DNA from: Roseiarcus sp963717215
GTDB taxonomy: Bacteria > Pseudomonadota > Alphaproteobacteria > Rhizobiales > Beijerinckiaceae
DNA: 64,000 nt
Direction of reading: 5' to 3'
NCBI GenBank assembly: GCA_963717215.1
Contig: CAVQVS010000009.1
Span: 186,001-250,000, forward strand
The position numbers and the translations under genes were made by a program. This document shows, in pieces, positions 9,144-17,265 of this stretch. The notes under the pieces were generated by a model, which saw only the letters and a program-made list of their open reading frames with translations, did not search any database and was not told where the DNA came from. Positions within the stretch are counted from its first letter, which is position 1. Every line of letters starts with the position of its first letter.

Positions 9144-11360
9144 TTGTCCGAAACTGAACCGAAGGTCGACGAGGCGCTCGCAGTCTCCCATGGCCTCAAG
9201 CCCGACGAATATGCGCGGCTCGTCGCGCTGATCGGCCGGACGCCGACCTTCACCGAGCTCGGCATCGTGTCGGCGATGTGGAACGAGCATTGCTCGTACA
9301 AGTCCTCGCGCCTTCACCTGCGCAAGCTCCCGACCAGGGGCCCGCATGTCATCTACGGGCCGGGCGAGAACGCGGGCGTGATCGACATCGGCGATGGCGA
9401 CGTCTGCGTGTTCAAGATGGAAAGCCACAACCATCCCTCCTTCATCGAGCCCTATCAGGGCGCGGCGACCGGCGTCGGCGGCATTTTGCGCGACGTGTTC
9501 ACCATGGGCGCGAGGCCCGTCGCCGCGCTCAACCTTCTGCGCTTTGGCGCGCCCGGACATCCGAAAACGCGGCGTTTGGTGGCCGGTGTCGTCGCGGGGA
9601 TCGGCGGCTACGGCAATTCGTTCGGCGTGCCGACGGTCGGCGGCTCGACCGGCTTCCATCGGCGCTACGACGGCAACATCCTCGTCAATGCGATGGCGGT
9701 CGGCGTCGCGAGGCGGGACGCGATCTTCACTTCGGCGGCGACCGGAATCGGCAATCCGATCGTCTATCTCGGCTCGAAAACCGGGCGCGACGGCATCCAC
9801 GGCGCGAGCATGGCCTCGGCGGCCTTCGAGGCGGACGCCGAAGAGAAGCGCCCGACCGTGCAGGTCGGCGATCCGTTCGCCGAGAAGCTCTTGCTCGAAG
9901 CCTGCCTCGAACTGATGGCGTCAGGCGCAGTGATCGCCATCCAGGACATGGGCGCCGCGGGTCTCACCTCCTCGGCGGCCGAGATGGGGGCCAAGGGCGA
10001 TCTCGGCATCGACCTCGACCTCGACCACGTGCCGTGCCGCGAGACCGGCATGAGCGCTTACGAGATGATGCTCTCCGAGAGCCAGGAGCGCATGCTCATG
10101 GTGCTCAGGCCCGAGAAGGAACCCGAGGCCGAGGCGATCTTCCGCAAATGGGGGCTGGACTTCGCCATCATCGGCAAGACCACCGATACGCGCCGCTTCG
10201 TCATCAGGCGCGGGGGGGAGGTCAAGGCGGACCTGCCGATCAAGGAACTCGGCGACCAGGCGCCCCTCTATGACCGGCCGTGGATCCGCAATCCCTACCC
10301 GCCCGTTCTCGACGCGGCCTCGATCGCCCCGCCCATTCCGACTGACGCTGCGCTGCTCAAGCTCCTGTCCTCGCCCGATCTGTGCTCGAAGCGCTGGATC
10401 TATGAGCAATATGACACGCTGATCCTCGGCAATACGGTTCAGGGGCCGGGCGGCGACGCGGCTGTGATCCGGCTCGGCGATGGGCCCAAGGGCCTTGCGC
10501 TCACCACCGACTGCACGGAGCGCTATTGCTCGGCCGATCCGCGCGAGGGGGGAAAACAGGCGGTCGCCGAGGCGTGGCGCAATCTGATCGCGGTCGGCGC
10601 GCGTCCGCTCGCGCTCACCGACAATCTCAATTTCGGCAATCCCGAGCGGTCCGAGGCCATGGGCGAACTGGTCGGCTGCATCGAGGGCATCGGCGAGGCG
10701 GCGCGGGCGCTCGACTTCCCTGTCGTCTCCGGCAACGTCTCGCTCTACAACGAGACCATGGGCTCAGGCATTCCCCCGACCCCCGCGATCGGGGGCGTCG
10801 AACTCGTCGAAGACGTGGCGAAAACGGCGAGCCTCGCTTTCAAGGCCGCGGGCGAGGACATCTGGCTCGTCGGCGGGGCGCCGAACTGGCTCGGCTGCTC
10901 CGCCTGGCTCGCGACCGTCGCCGGCCGCGAGGAGGGCGCGCCGCCGCCGGTCGACCTTGGCGCAGAACGCCGCAACGGCGAGTTTGTCGCTTCTCTCATT
11001 CGGGCCAGGACGGTCAGCGCTGTTCATGACCTCTCGGACGGCGGCCTCGCCGTCGCGCTTGCGGAGATGGCGATGGCGGGCGGAATTGGCGCGAGCGTCG
11101 AAGCGGAAGGCGGCTTGAGCCATGCGTTCTTCTTCGGCGAGGATCAGGGCCGCTACGTGTTGACCGCGCCGTCGACGCAAAGCGCGGTCATCGCCGAGGC
11201 CGCGAAGCGCCTTGGCGTTCCGCTCGCGCGCATCGGCTCTACCGGGGGCGGCGCGCTGACACTCGGCGGCGCGGATCCGGTTCCCCTTGCGGCGCTGACC
11301 AAAGCCTATGAAAACTGGCTCCCGGACTTTATGAGCCATCCTCAGGGGGCCAGTTCATGA
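9144..11360 (+). CDS. purL: Phosphoribosylformylglycinamidine synthase subunit PurL
   Basis: The large catalytic subunit for step four of de novo purine synthesis: it makes FGAM from FGAR, ATP and ammonia delivered by PurQ, with PurS bridging. The 738-residue length matches small PurL. Landmarks are FTELGIVSAMWNEHCSYKSS, the ATP-site KMESHNHPS (about residues 91-99), GNSFGVPTVGGSTGF and, in the second half, the repeat of the AIRS fold with DNLNFGNPE and SGNVSLYNE. I prefer the TTG at 9144 because it gives the usual short lead into EALAVSHGLKPDEYARL; an ATG at 9078 would add a basic leader not seen in relatives. The stop overlaps the next gene by ATGA. Confidence 0.95.
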   Translation: MSETEPKVDEALAVSHGLKPDEYARLVALIGRTPTFTELGIVSAMWNEHCSYKSSRLHLRKLPTRGPHVIYGPGENAGVIDIGDGDVCVFKMESHNHPSFIEPYQGAATGVGGILRDVFTMGARPVAALNLLRFGAPGHPKTRRLVAGVVAGIGGYGNSFGVPTVGGSTGFHRRYDGNILVNAMAVGVARRDAIFTSAATGIGNPIVYLGSKTGRDGIHGASMASAAFEADAEEKRPTVQVGDPFAEKLLLEACLELMASGAVIAIQDMGAAGLTSSAAEMGAKGDLGIDLDLDHVPCRETGMSAYEMMLSESQERMLMVLRPEKEPEAEAIFRKWGLDFAIIGKTTDTRRFVIRRGGEVKADLPIKELGDQAPLYDRPWIRNPYPPVLDAASIAPPIPTDAALLKLLSSPDLCSKRWIYEQYDTLILGNTVQGPGGDAAVIRLGDGPKGLALTTDCTERYCSADPREGGKQAVAEAWRNLIAVGARPLALTDNLNFGNPERSEAMGELVGCIEGIGEAARALDFPVVSGNVSLYNETMGSGIPPTPAIGGVELVEDVAKTASLAFKAAGEDIWLVGGAPNWLGCSAWLATVAGREEGAPPPVDLGAERRNGEFVASLIRARTVSAVHDLSDGGLAVALAEMAMAGGIGASVEAEGGLSHAFFFGEDQGRYVLTAPSTQSAVIAEAAKRLGVPLARIGSTGGGALTLGGADPVPLAALTKAYENWLPDFMSHPQGASS

Positions 11361-11605
11361 TACCCTTCATCATCGTCAAAACCGTCAAGGGCTTCGCCTA
11401 CATTCGGCCGGAGCGCGTGATCGCCATCAATGCGTCGGATGCGGAGGACTGCCTGATCCTCATGACCGACGGGGTCACGATCGCCGCCGCCGAGCCCGCC
11501 GAGGATGTCGTGGCGCGGCTCGAAACGGAGGCCGGCGAAGAGGAGCACGCCCTCGAAGCTATTAAGGAGCGCAACGCCCATGGCCATGTCGCAAACCGAG
11601 ATTGA
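11357..11605 (+). CDS. Small conserved hypothetical protein, coupled to purL
   Basis: An 82-residue protein starting MIPFIIVKTVKGFAYIRPERVIAINASD, followed by ADGVTIAAAEPAEDVVARL-like text with a glutamate-rich end. It looks like a small beta-rich domain (the pattern VKTVKGFAYI..RVIAI..CLILMTDGVTI suggests successive strands). Its start codon overlaps the purL stop, and it overlaps the start of bolA, so it is co-translated within this group. I do not recognise a named function. Confidence 0.65.
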   Translation: MIPFIIVKTVKGFAYIRPERVIAINASDAEDCLILMTDGVTIAAAEPAEDVVARLETEAGEEEHALEAIKERNAHGHVANRD

Positions 11606-11810
11606 GACGATGATCCGAGACGCGTTTCCGGACGCGCGGGTCGAGGTGAAGGATCTGGCCGGCGACGGCAACCATTATGCGGCGACCGTCGTGACCCCCG
11701 CCTTCAAGGGCAAGACCCGGGTCCGCCAGCACCAGATGGTCTACGAGGCGCTGAAGGGCCGGATGGGCGGGGTGCTGCACGCGCTGGCGCTGACCACGTC
11801 GGAGAGCTGA
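11580..11810 (+). CDS. bolA: BolA family protein
   Basis: A 76-residue BolA-fold protein, beginning MAMSQTEIETMIRDAFPDARVEVKDLAGDGNHY. The family binds [2Fe-2S] clusters together with monothiol glutaredoxins and influences iron homeostasis and stress responses. The GDGNHYAA loop and the QHQMVYEAL helix with its conserved histidine are typical. An AAGGAG ribosome site lies about ten bases upstream of the ATG at 11580. The purL-bolA neighbourhood is common in Alphaproteobacteria, but the usual downstream monothiol glutaredoxin gene is absent here and a VOC gene on the other strand follows. Confidence 0.93.
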   Translation: MAMSQTEIETMIRDAFPDARVEVKDLAGDGNHYAATVVTPAFKGKTRVRQHQMVYEALKGRMGGVLHALALTTSES

Positions 11811-11896
11811 CGGCGGGCCGGACCCGTTATTTGCGAGTCCGTTTCTTGCGATATCAAGAGTTTACGCGATTACCGAGTTCGCCCGAGCCGCGGGCT

Positions 11897-12310
11897 TCAG
11901 GCGCTCTTTGCGAGCGCCGCCGGGTCCATCCACATGATCTCCCACACGTTCCCGTCCGGGTCCTCGATGCTGCGGCTGAACATGAAGCCGTGATCTTGAG
12001 CCGTGTTTGGATCCGCGCCTCCGCCGGCGGCCGACGCCTGCGCCAGTGTGGCGTTCACCGCCTCGCGGCTGTCGACGCTGAGGGCAAGGAGCGCGTGGCT
12101 TTCGCGCCGCGCGTCGCCGATCGGGCGCTTGGTGAACTGGCGATAATGCTCATGGGTGAGCAGCATCACGCCGATCATGTCCGAAAACATCATGCAAGAG
12201 GACTTCTCGCCCGAAAATTGCGGGTTCAACGTACCGCCGAGCGCTGTGTAGAACGCCGTCGACGCCTTCAGGTCGCGCACCGGCAGATTCACAAAGATCA
12301 TCTTGCTCAT
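11897..12310 (-). CDS. VOC-family (glyoxalase-like) protein
   Basis: A 137-residue vicinal-oxygen-chelate fold protein: MSKMIFVNLPVRDLKASTAFY at the N-terminus is the first beta-alpha unit, CMMFSDMIGVMLLTHEHY the first half end, and FMFSRSIEDPDGNVWEIMWMDP the family's C-terminal strand with the metal-ligand Glu in WEIMW. Proteins of this subgroup are often annotated as extradiol dioxygenase or glyoxalase-like, without a proven reaction. It is divergent from a MarR regulator 106 bases away, with dyads between them, so that regulator probably controls it. Confidence 0.88.
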   Translation of the reverse strand: MSKMIFVNLPVRDLKASTAFYTALGGTLNPQFSGEKSSCMMFSDMIGVMLLTHEHYRQFTKRPIGDARRESHALLALSVDSREAVNATLAQASAAGGGADPNTAQDHGFMFSRSIEDPDGNVWEIMWMDPAALAKSA

Positions 12311-12345
12311 AAAATCCCCTTTCAGATCAGCGGATTTGTGATAGA

Positions 12346-12410
12346 TTATCTCGCTATTGAGTGACTAGACACAAAGTCTCTTGATGTCAAGATAATATCC
12401 ATCGAGATAA
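12346..12410. promoter_or_regulatory. Dyad operator candidates between VOC and MarR genes
   Basis: Within the 106-base divergent gap there is a perfect dyad TCTTGATGTCAAGA at 12379-12392, of a size bound by MarR dimers. It lies between inverted TTATCTCG (12346-12353) and CGAGATAA (12403-12410). The second arm ends only six bases before the MarR ATG, which suits autorepression. Confidence 0.5.
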
Positions 12411-12416
12411 ATTGCC

Positions 12417-12899
12417 ATGGACCGCGCCGATCTCGCCATCGAACAATGGGCTCGCGAGCGGCCCGATTTGCGCACGCTGCCGATGGCTGTGTTCGGCCGC
12501 CTGAACGAAGCCGCCGAGCGGGTGATGCGCGATCATATGAATCCGCTGTTCGCCCGGGCCGGGCTGCAGGCGGGCGAATTCGACGTTCTTGCGACCCTGC
12601 GCCGCTCGGGCGCGCCCTACACGCTTTCGCCCACCCAGCTCTACGAAGTCGCGATGATCTCCTCGGGCGGCATGACCGACCGCCTCGATCGGCTGGAGCG
12701 CGCCGGACTCGTCGTGCGCCGCCCCGACCCGAAGGACCGGCGTGGCAAACTGATTGTGCTCACCGATCCGGGAAAACGCCTGATCGACGAGACGATTGGC
12801 CGCCATGTCGCGAACGAAGAGCGGCTTCTCTTGTCGCTGACCCAGGCCGAGCAGGAAATGCTGAGCGCGCTGCTCAAAAAGCTGATCGCCGCGCTTTAG
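12417..12899 (+). CDS. MarR-family transcriptional regulator
   Basis: A 160-residue winged-helix regulator. Residues about 45-110 contain the wHTH: EFDVLATLRRSG, then LSPTQLYEVAMISSGGMTDRLDRLERAGLVVRR with the wing PDPKDRRGKLIVLT, which is diagnostic. Such proteins usually repress a divergent gene and release DNA upon binding a small phenolic or oxidised ligand. It is divergent from the VOC gene, and dyads between the two support that target. The ligand is unknown. Confidence 0.92.
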   Translation: MDRADLAIEQWARERPDLRTLPMAVFGRLNEAAERVMRDHMNPLFARAGLQAGEFDVLATLRRSGAPYTLSPTQLYEVAMISSGGMTDRLDRLERAGLVVRRPDPKDRRGKLIVLTDPGKRLIDETIGRHVANEERLLLSLTQAEQEMLSALLKKLIAAL

Positions 12900-12934
12900 G
12901 ACAACACCGCACGGCCTCTAAAACGGCGACCCCG

Positions 12935-13675
12935 TCACAGTTGCGACCAGCCGCCGTCGACCGGAAGCTCGGCGCCGGTCGTGAAGGTCGCGTCGAACGC
13001 GAGAAAGAGGACGGCCTTAGCGACTTCCTCCGACGCGCCCCAGCGCTTCATGGGAACCATGCCCTTCATCTGCTCCTTGATCTGGGGCGCCATATCGCCA
13101 AACGTTTTGCCGAGGATCGGCGTGTCGGTGGGACCGGGCGACACCGCGTTGACGCGAATCTCCATAGGTACAAGCTCGGCGGCGAGCACCCGAGCGAAGG
13201 ATCGCAGCGCAGCCTTGGCGGCTCCGTATGTGGCGTTGCCGGGCATTCCCTTGACGTTCGCGATCGAGGTCGTGAGGACGACAGAGCCCCCGCGGTTGAT
13301 CAGCGGCGCGAGCTTCTGCACCGCGAAAAACGGTCCCTTGGCGTTCAGGTTGAACATCTCGTCATAGATGGCCTCGGTCACACTCTCCAGAGGCGCGCGG
13401 ATGCTAAACCCGGCGTTGACGAACAGCAGGTCGAAGGCGCCAAACTCGGCCTTCACCAGGGAGCCGAGGGCGTCGATGTCCGTCAACGAGCGCGCGTCGC
13501 TCGAAACCACGATGGCGTCAGTCCCAAGCTCCTGCTGCGCCGAGTCCAGGCCGGCCTGCGAGCGACCTGTCACCAGAACGCGCGCGCCTCCATCGAGGAG
13601 CATCTTCGCCGTCGCGAGCCCCATGCCGCTGGTGCCGCCGACAATGACCGCTTTTTTATCTTGGTATCGTTCCAC
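12935..13675 (-). CDS. Short-chain dehydrogenase/reductase (SDR)
   Basis: A 246-residue classical SDR that should use NAD(P)H to reduce or oxidise a carbonyl/alcohol. The cofactor motif is VGGTSGMGLA near residues 12-21, the NAG motif is LLFVNAGF, and the catalytic Tyr-Lys pair is in TYGAAKAAL. The C-terminus ends TGAELPVDGGWSQL, as in many SDRs. Its promoter region shares a long similarity with that of the next SDR/TetR pair (see 13711-13780), suggesting the same TetR controls both. The substrate is unknown. Confidence 0.9.
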   Translation of the reverse strand: MERYQDKKAVIVGGTSGMGLATAKMLLDGGARVLVTGRSQAGLDSAQQELGTDAIVVSSDARSLTDIDALGSLVKAEFGAFDLLFVNAGFSIRAPLESVTEAIYDEMFNLNAKGPFFAVQKLAPLINRGGSVVLTTSIANVKGMPGNATYGAAKAALRSFARVLAAELVPMEIRVNAVSPGPTDTPILGKTFGDMAPQIKEQMKGMVPMKRWGASEEVAKAVLFLAFDATFTTGAELPVDGGWSQL

Positions 13676-13710
13676 GGGTGCTCTCCTTGCGACGCCAGGG
13701 GTGTCTGGTC

Positions 13711-13780
13711 TTTTAGAACTATTTTGTATTATAATGACGCGCAGAGGCAGCGGTCAAGAAGATTTTGAACTATTTATTTC
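13711..13780. repeat. Promoter-region repeat, copy A, upstream of SDR
   Basis: This A+T-rich stretch contains TTTTAGAACT, then GCGGTCAAGAAGATTTTGAACT and ATTTCAAAA. The same order of words occurs at 14825-14900 before the TetR gene. Copy A has no TetR frame after it, so it looks like a duplicated promoter/operator whose adjacent regulator was lost or never included. Confidence 0.55.
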
Positions 13781-13818
13781 AAAATTACTTTAGACCCTAT
13801 GGACGTAAGGATGCTGGG

Positions 13819-14766
13819 TCAGAGAAAGTCGACGCCGGAGACCTTGACGACGGCCTGCCACGCGGCTTCCTGGCTGGCGCGATCGTGGAGGTGTGGGTGG
13901 CGCTGCGCCTCGATTGGACCTGAGAACTTCCCTTGAGCCGAGGCGAAGAATTGTCCTGAGACGTCGGTTCCGAACGCCGACGCCTGGAGGTACCGACGGG
14001 CCGCGGTCCGCGGCGTCTGATTCATGCCGGGAATGAGGTTCACGATTGGGATAAACAGATACTTCAACATCGGGCCCGCGTTTCGCACCACCCTGGTGTC
14101 GGTCGCCCCGCCGGGCGATACGGCGTATACGGCCATGCCGGAGGGCAGCCGGCGGGCCAGCGCTGCGGCCCACCAAGCGATAATGAGCTTCGCGTCGGCA
14201 TACGCATTGTTGGGCACGTACTTCACGTTCGGCCCGTTGCGAATCAGGCCTTCAACAGCGGCGGTTCGGTTACCCTGGTAAATCTTGGCCGCGAACGCTG
14301 GCACATCGGTGTACTTGAACATGGGTACGCCCCCGCGGGCAGGCTCCGCCCCGGCGATAACAATCCGCGCGTTGGGGCTAACAAGGTTGGCGCGAAGCAG
14401 CCCGACAGTCAGTTGATGATGGCCGATCAGCGGAGCCTGAGAAGCCTCAACGCCCAGTGCAGTGATCACGCGCTTCTTGGTTGGGACCAATCCGGCATTG
14501 AGCAGCAGGAAATCGACCGCCCGACCTTGTTTGACCAGCTCGGCGAGCGCGGACTGGACGCTGGCCGGCGTGTCCAACTCCAGCTCCAGCGGCGTGAAGA
14601 CCTGTCTTTTGGTTTCCGCTGCGAGTTGAGCGGCCGTTTCCTTGGCCCGAGCCAGGCTGCGTCCGGTGATGATGATCTCGCCCCAGCCCTCTTCGGCAAG
14701 AGAGCGGGCTGCTGCATAACCGAGCCCGGAGGTTGCGCCAGTGACGAGAGCAATAGAAGGTTCCAT
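13819..14766 (-). CDS. Short-chain dehydrogenase/reductase (SDR), larger type
   Basis: A 315-residue SDR. It starts MEPSIALVTGATSGLGYAAA with the TGxxxGxG motif, continues with VDFLLLNAGLVP, and has the catalytic NAYADAK (Tyr-x-x-x-Lys). The extended C-terminal half resembles light-dependent protochlorophyllide reductase-like and retinol dehydrogenase-like SDRs. I placed the start at 14766, where GGAG lies six bases upstream; the longer open frame beyond runs over the divergent TetR gene. It is divergent from that TetR regulator and so is probably its target. Confidence 0.85.
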   Translation of the reverse strand: MEPSIALVTGATSGLGYAAARSLAEEGWGEIIITGRSLARAKETAAQLAAETKRQVFTPLELELDTPASVQSALAELVKQGRAVDFLLLNAGLVPTKKRVITALGVEASQAPLIGHHQLTVGLLRANLVSPNARIVIAGAEPARGGVPMFKYTDVPAFAAKIYQGNRTAAVEGLIRNGPNVKYVPNNAYADAKLIIAWWAAALARRLPSGMAVYAVSPGGATDTRVVRNAGPMLKYLFIPIVNLIPGMNQTPRTAARRYLQASAFGTDVSGQFFASAQGKFSGPIEAQRHPHLHDRASQEAAWQAVVKVSGVDFL

Positions 14767-14824
14767 GGGCGGCTCCGTGATGAAGGGTAAGGTCAAAGGA
14801 GTCCCGCGAGGTCGGGCCGCCTTG

Positions 14825-14889
14825 TTATTTTTGAACTTTTTGATTACATATTTGTTGAACATGTCGCGGTCAAGGAGTTTTTGAACTGG
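14825..14889. promoter_or_regulatory. Divergent SDR/TetR promoter with repeated TTGAAC boxes (copy B)
   Basis: Between the SDR and TetR starts are three TTGAAC words (14831, 14855 and 14881) and the string GCGGTCAAGGAGTTTTTGAACT, almost identical to the stretch before the other SDR at 13711-13780. An AAGGAG at 14872-14877 serves as ribosome site for TetR. The repeated boxes are the best candidate for the TetR operator. Confidence 0.5.
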
Positions 14890-15507
14890 ATGTTTCACAA
14901 TGCCGCCAGGCCGCGGGGACGTCCGCGGAGCTTCGAAGAGGACGACGCGCTGAAAAAGGCGACCCGGGTGTTCCGGTCGAAGGGTTACGACGGCGTGACG
15001 ATCGACGATCTCGTCGCCGGGATGGGTGTGGGGCGGCCGAGCCTGTATGCCGTCTTCGGGGACAAGCGGACGATATTCTTGCGCGCCCTCAGGGCCTATG
15101 CCGAGGCGAAGGGCGCTCGCGCTGCGAAGGCGCTCTTCGCGCCGCCGACTCTTCGCGACTCGCTCGGCGGCTTCTTGCGGCACGCCGTAGAAGCTGCGAC
15201 CGAGGAAGGGTCCGCCCCAGGATGTCTAATGGTGTGCGTCGCGCCGCTCGTGGACGATGCTGAGGTCCGGCAGTTCCTGCAGGACGCCACAGCTGCGGGC
15301 GCGGCGCTCGTGGAACGCCGTTTCCGCGACGGGATCGACGCCGGAGAATTACCGTCTGACTTTCCCGTCGTCGCGCGCGCGAGCCAGGTCACCGACCTCG
15401 CCCGCGGTCTGACCATGCGTGCGCAAATGGGCACACCGCGCAAGACGCTCCTGAAAGACGCCGAAGAAGCGACCGACTTAGTCCTCCTGCCGCGGCGCGA
15501 ATGGTGA
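14890..15507 (+). CDS. TetR/AcrR-family transcriptional regulator
   Basis: A 205-residue regulator with an N-terminal TetR HTH: RPRSFEEDDALKKATRVF, then VTIDDLVAGMGVGRPSLYAVFGDK, a textbook recognition helix. The C-terminal ligand-binding part includes APGCLMVCVAPLVDD, resembling the TetR_C subfamily of AcrR-type proteins often paired with SDR genes. I favour ATG at 14890; an in-frame TTG at 14881 would sit too close to the AAGGAG. It is divergent from an SDR and probably represses it and itself. Confidence 0.9.
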   Translation: MFHNAARPRGRPRSFEEDDALKKATRVFRSKGYDGVTIDDLVAGMGVGRPSLYAVFGDKRTIFLRALRAYAEAKGARAAKALFAPPTLRDSLGGFLRHAVEAATEEGSAPGCLMVCVAPLVDDAEVRQFLQDATAAGAALVERRFRDGIDAGELPSDFPVVARASQVTDLARGLTMRAQMGTPRKTLLKDAEEATDLVLLPRREW

Positions 15508-15740
15508 CGCCAGAATGTTGATGCTGGATGGCGTGAAGGTCGGAGCAAGCGACCTGCGCTGGCTGGCGCCGCCCTTTCGGCCCCCAGGCTAGGACACGCC
15601 TGAGCCCCGTGCTAGCGAACACCAAGAATTTTGCGCAGCAGACCGGCCTCGGTGGAATCAACCCGTCACGCGGGGCAGAAATCAGGCGCGAAAGTCGTCC
15701 GTTTCCTGCGACCCCAAGCCAGACGCGCGCGGCGCTGATT

Positions 15741-16493
15741 TCAGGCCCTCGCGCCGGGCATTTCCTTAACTTCGCTCGTGACGCGACGGTCGTAATCGTC
15801 GGCCAGCGCGCGGAGAGCTCCAGCGCCGTCGCCTCTGAAGGAGGGCCCGTGCATCAGCGCCAGGGTTCGAGGCGCAAGGTCCGCGAGGCGTCGGATCGTC
15901 GCGCCCATGGCCGGATTGAGGCTGGAATATTTGAAGATATCCTCGGCGGCGATCGCCGGGCCGACAATGTCGCCCTCCGTCAGCGCGGAATCATCGCCAA
16001 GCTGGGTGAAGAGGTCGCCGCAGAGCAGAGTTCCGGTCGATTCCTCGTGGAGGACGGCGGCGTCCCAGCCGTGCGGCGTATGGGGCGTGTCGACAAAGCG
16101 GACGCGCTTGCCGGCGCCGATGTCGATCGTTTCACCGTCGCTCAGCGCACGCGGCGCGCGGTCGGCGAAGTCGGCGAGCGAGACGAGGCAACCCGTGCGC
16201 CCGTGCGCGGGTGTCGCGTTGGGCGCGGCCGCGAGCCATTCGTTCATCGCCCCGCATTCGTCGGCCTCGAAATGGCCGAAGGCGATCCAGCGCAGGCGTT
16301 CCGGCGAAAGGATGCGGCTCAGCGCATCGCGGTTCTGCGAAAACATCCTTCGCAAGCCGGTATGGAAAAGCATCGGCTCATCGCCGAGGATGAGAAACTG
16401 GTTGAAGGTGAAGCCGGCGGGCGGCGCGACGTCCATCGTATGGGCGGAGAGCCGGTAAATTCCGTCGGCAATTTCCGTGATCTTCGTTTCCAT
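15741..16493 (-). CDS. Metallo-beta-lactamase-fold protein of the ODP (diiron) type
   Basis: A 250-residue MBL-fold protein. The metal motif is FGHFEADECGAMNEW (His74, Glu76, Asp78), the HxExD type of flavodiiron/ODP proteins rather than the HxHxDH of hydrolases; the position of the following His is Glu79. Later ligands are in the DTPHTPHGWDA region (H138/H141), GTLLCGDLF (Asp160) and LALMHGPSF (His215). ODP proteins bind a diiron site and react with O2, NO or peroxides, but this one has no flavodoxin domain. Start at 16493 because the upstream continuation is unlike the family. No clear operon partner. Confidence 0.82.
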   Translation of the reverse strand: METKITEIADGIYRLSAHTMDVAPPAGFTFNQFLILGDEPMLFHTGLRRMFSQNRDALSRILSPERLRWIAFGHFEADECGAMNEWLAAAPNATPAHGRTGCLVSLADFADRAPRALSDGETIDIGAGKRVRFVDTPHTPHGWDAAVLHEESTGTLLCGDLFTQLGDDSALTEGDIVGPAIAAEDIFKYSSLNPAMGATIRRLADLAPRTLALMHGPSFRGDGAGALRALADDYDRRVTSEVKEMPGARA

Positions 16494-17265
16494 GTCGCCC
16501 CCAGACCATCGGCTTCGGGCCGATGTGGACCCCGCTTCATTTATGGCGCGCTGATGTGTAGCGAAACATCGGTCAACATCTAATGCACGATCCTGTGCGA
16601 TTAAATTGAGCTCGCACGAAAATACACTCAAGCGCCGCGGGGAGCGACGAGCGGAGACCTGGCGCCCCCGACACGGATCGCGGAAAAGGCGCTTGTCGCG
16701 ATAGCTGATGATTAAGGTTGCGCGGTCGGATCTTTGCGCTCGGGCCGTCCTGGCCGGGCTTGACCCGGCCATCCACGCTGCGCCCTTTCCGAGAGCGATC
16801 CGGCGGGTGAAACAAAGGCTTGGAGGAACTGAGCTTTTTGTCCTTGCAAATGCTCTCGCCATTTCGACGTGTTGAACGCGTGGATGGCCGGGTCAAGCCC
16901 GGCCAGGACGTGGGAGCCGCAGCGAAAAAACAGCCTGAACAACAGAGATCACTATAAGCGCCGCGGAAAAAATTCCAATATTCAGAAATACGTGGTATCA
17001 CCGAAGTGAGCATGGAACAGGAATGGCTGAAATAGCATTTTTTAAATGTATGATCCTCGGTCGCGAAAGGGCTATTCGCCTTGCTTCCGACGCCCTCTCG
17101 CGGCACATAAGGGCGCGCGAAAATATTTTCAGCGAAATTCGCTCATAACCCATTGAAAAGGCTAATTTCGGGCGAGAGAATCCAAGGAAATCCAAGCTTT
17201 TCCAACCTCATCTGAGGGGTCAAATCGCCTCGAACGCGGGTCGGCCCAAGGAAATCCAAATCGGC
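16494..17265. other. Non-coding stretch with a MITE-like inverted repeat
   Basis: About 770 bases between the MBL-fold gene and mutL. The central part holds a pair of long inverted repeats (listed below). The part near mutL is A+T-richer and contains short repeats of GGAAATCCAA (around 17184-17260) without an obvious function. ORFs seen here are short and have no family landmarks. Confidence 0.5.
16747..16909. repeat. 163-bp element bounded by 32-bp perfect inverted repeats
   Basis: The arms 16747-16778 and 16878-16909 are exact reverse complements over 32 bases, separated by 99 bases. Each arm contains the shorter palindrome GGCCGGG-CTTGA-CCCGGCC or its complement, a repeat type widespread between genes in Rhizobiales. 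No obvious target-site duplication flanks it. It could be a pair of REP-like palindromes or a non-autonomous MITE; no transposase is inside. Confidence 0.75.
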
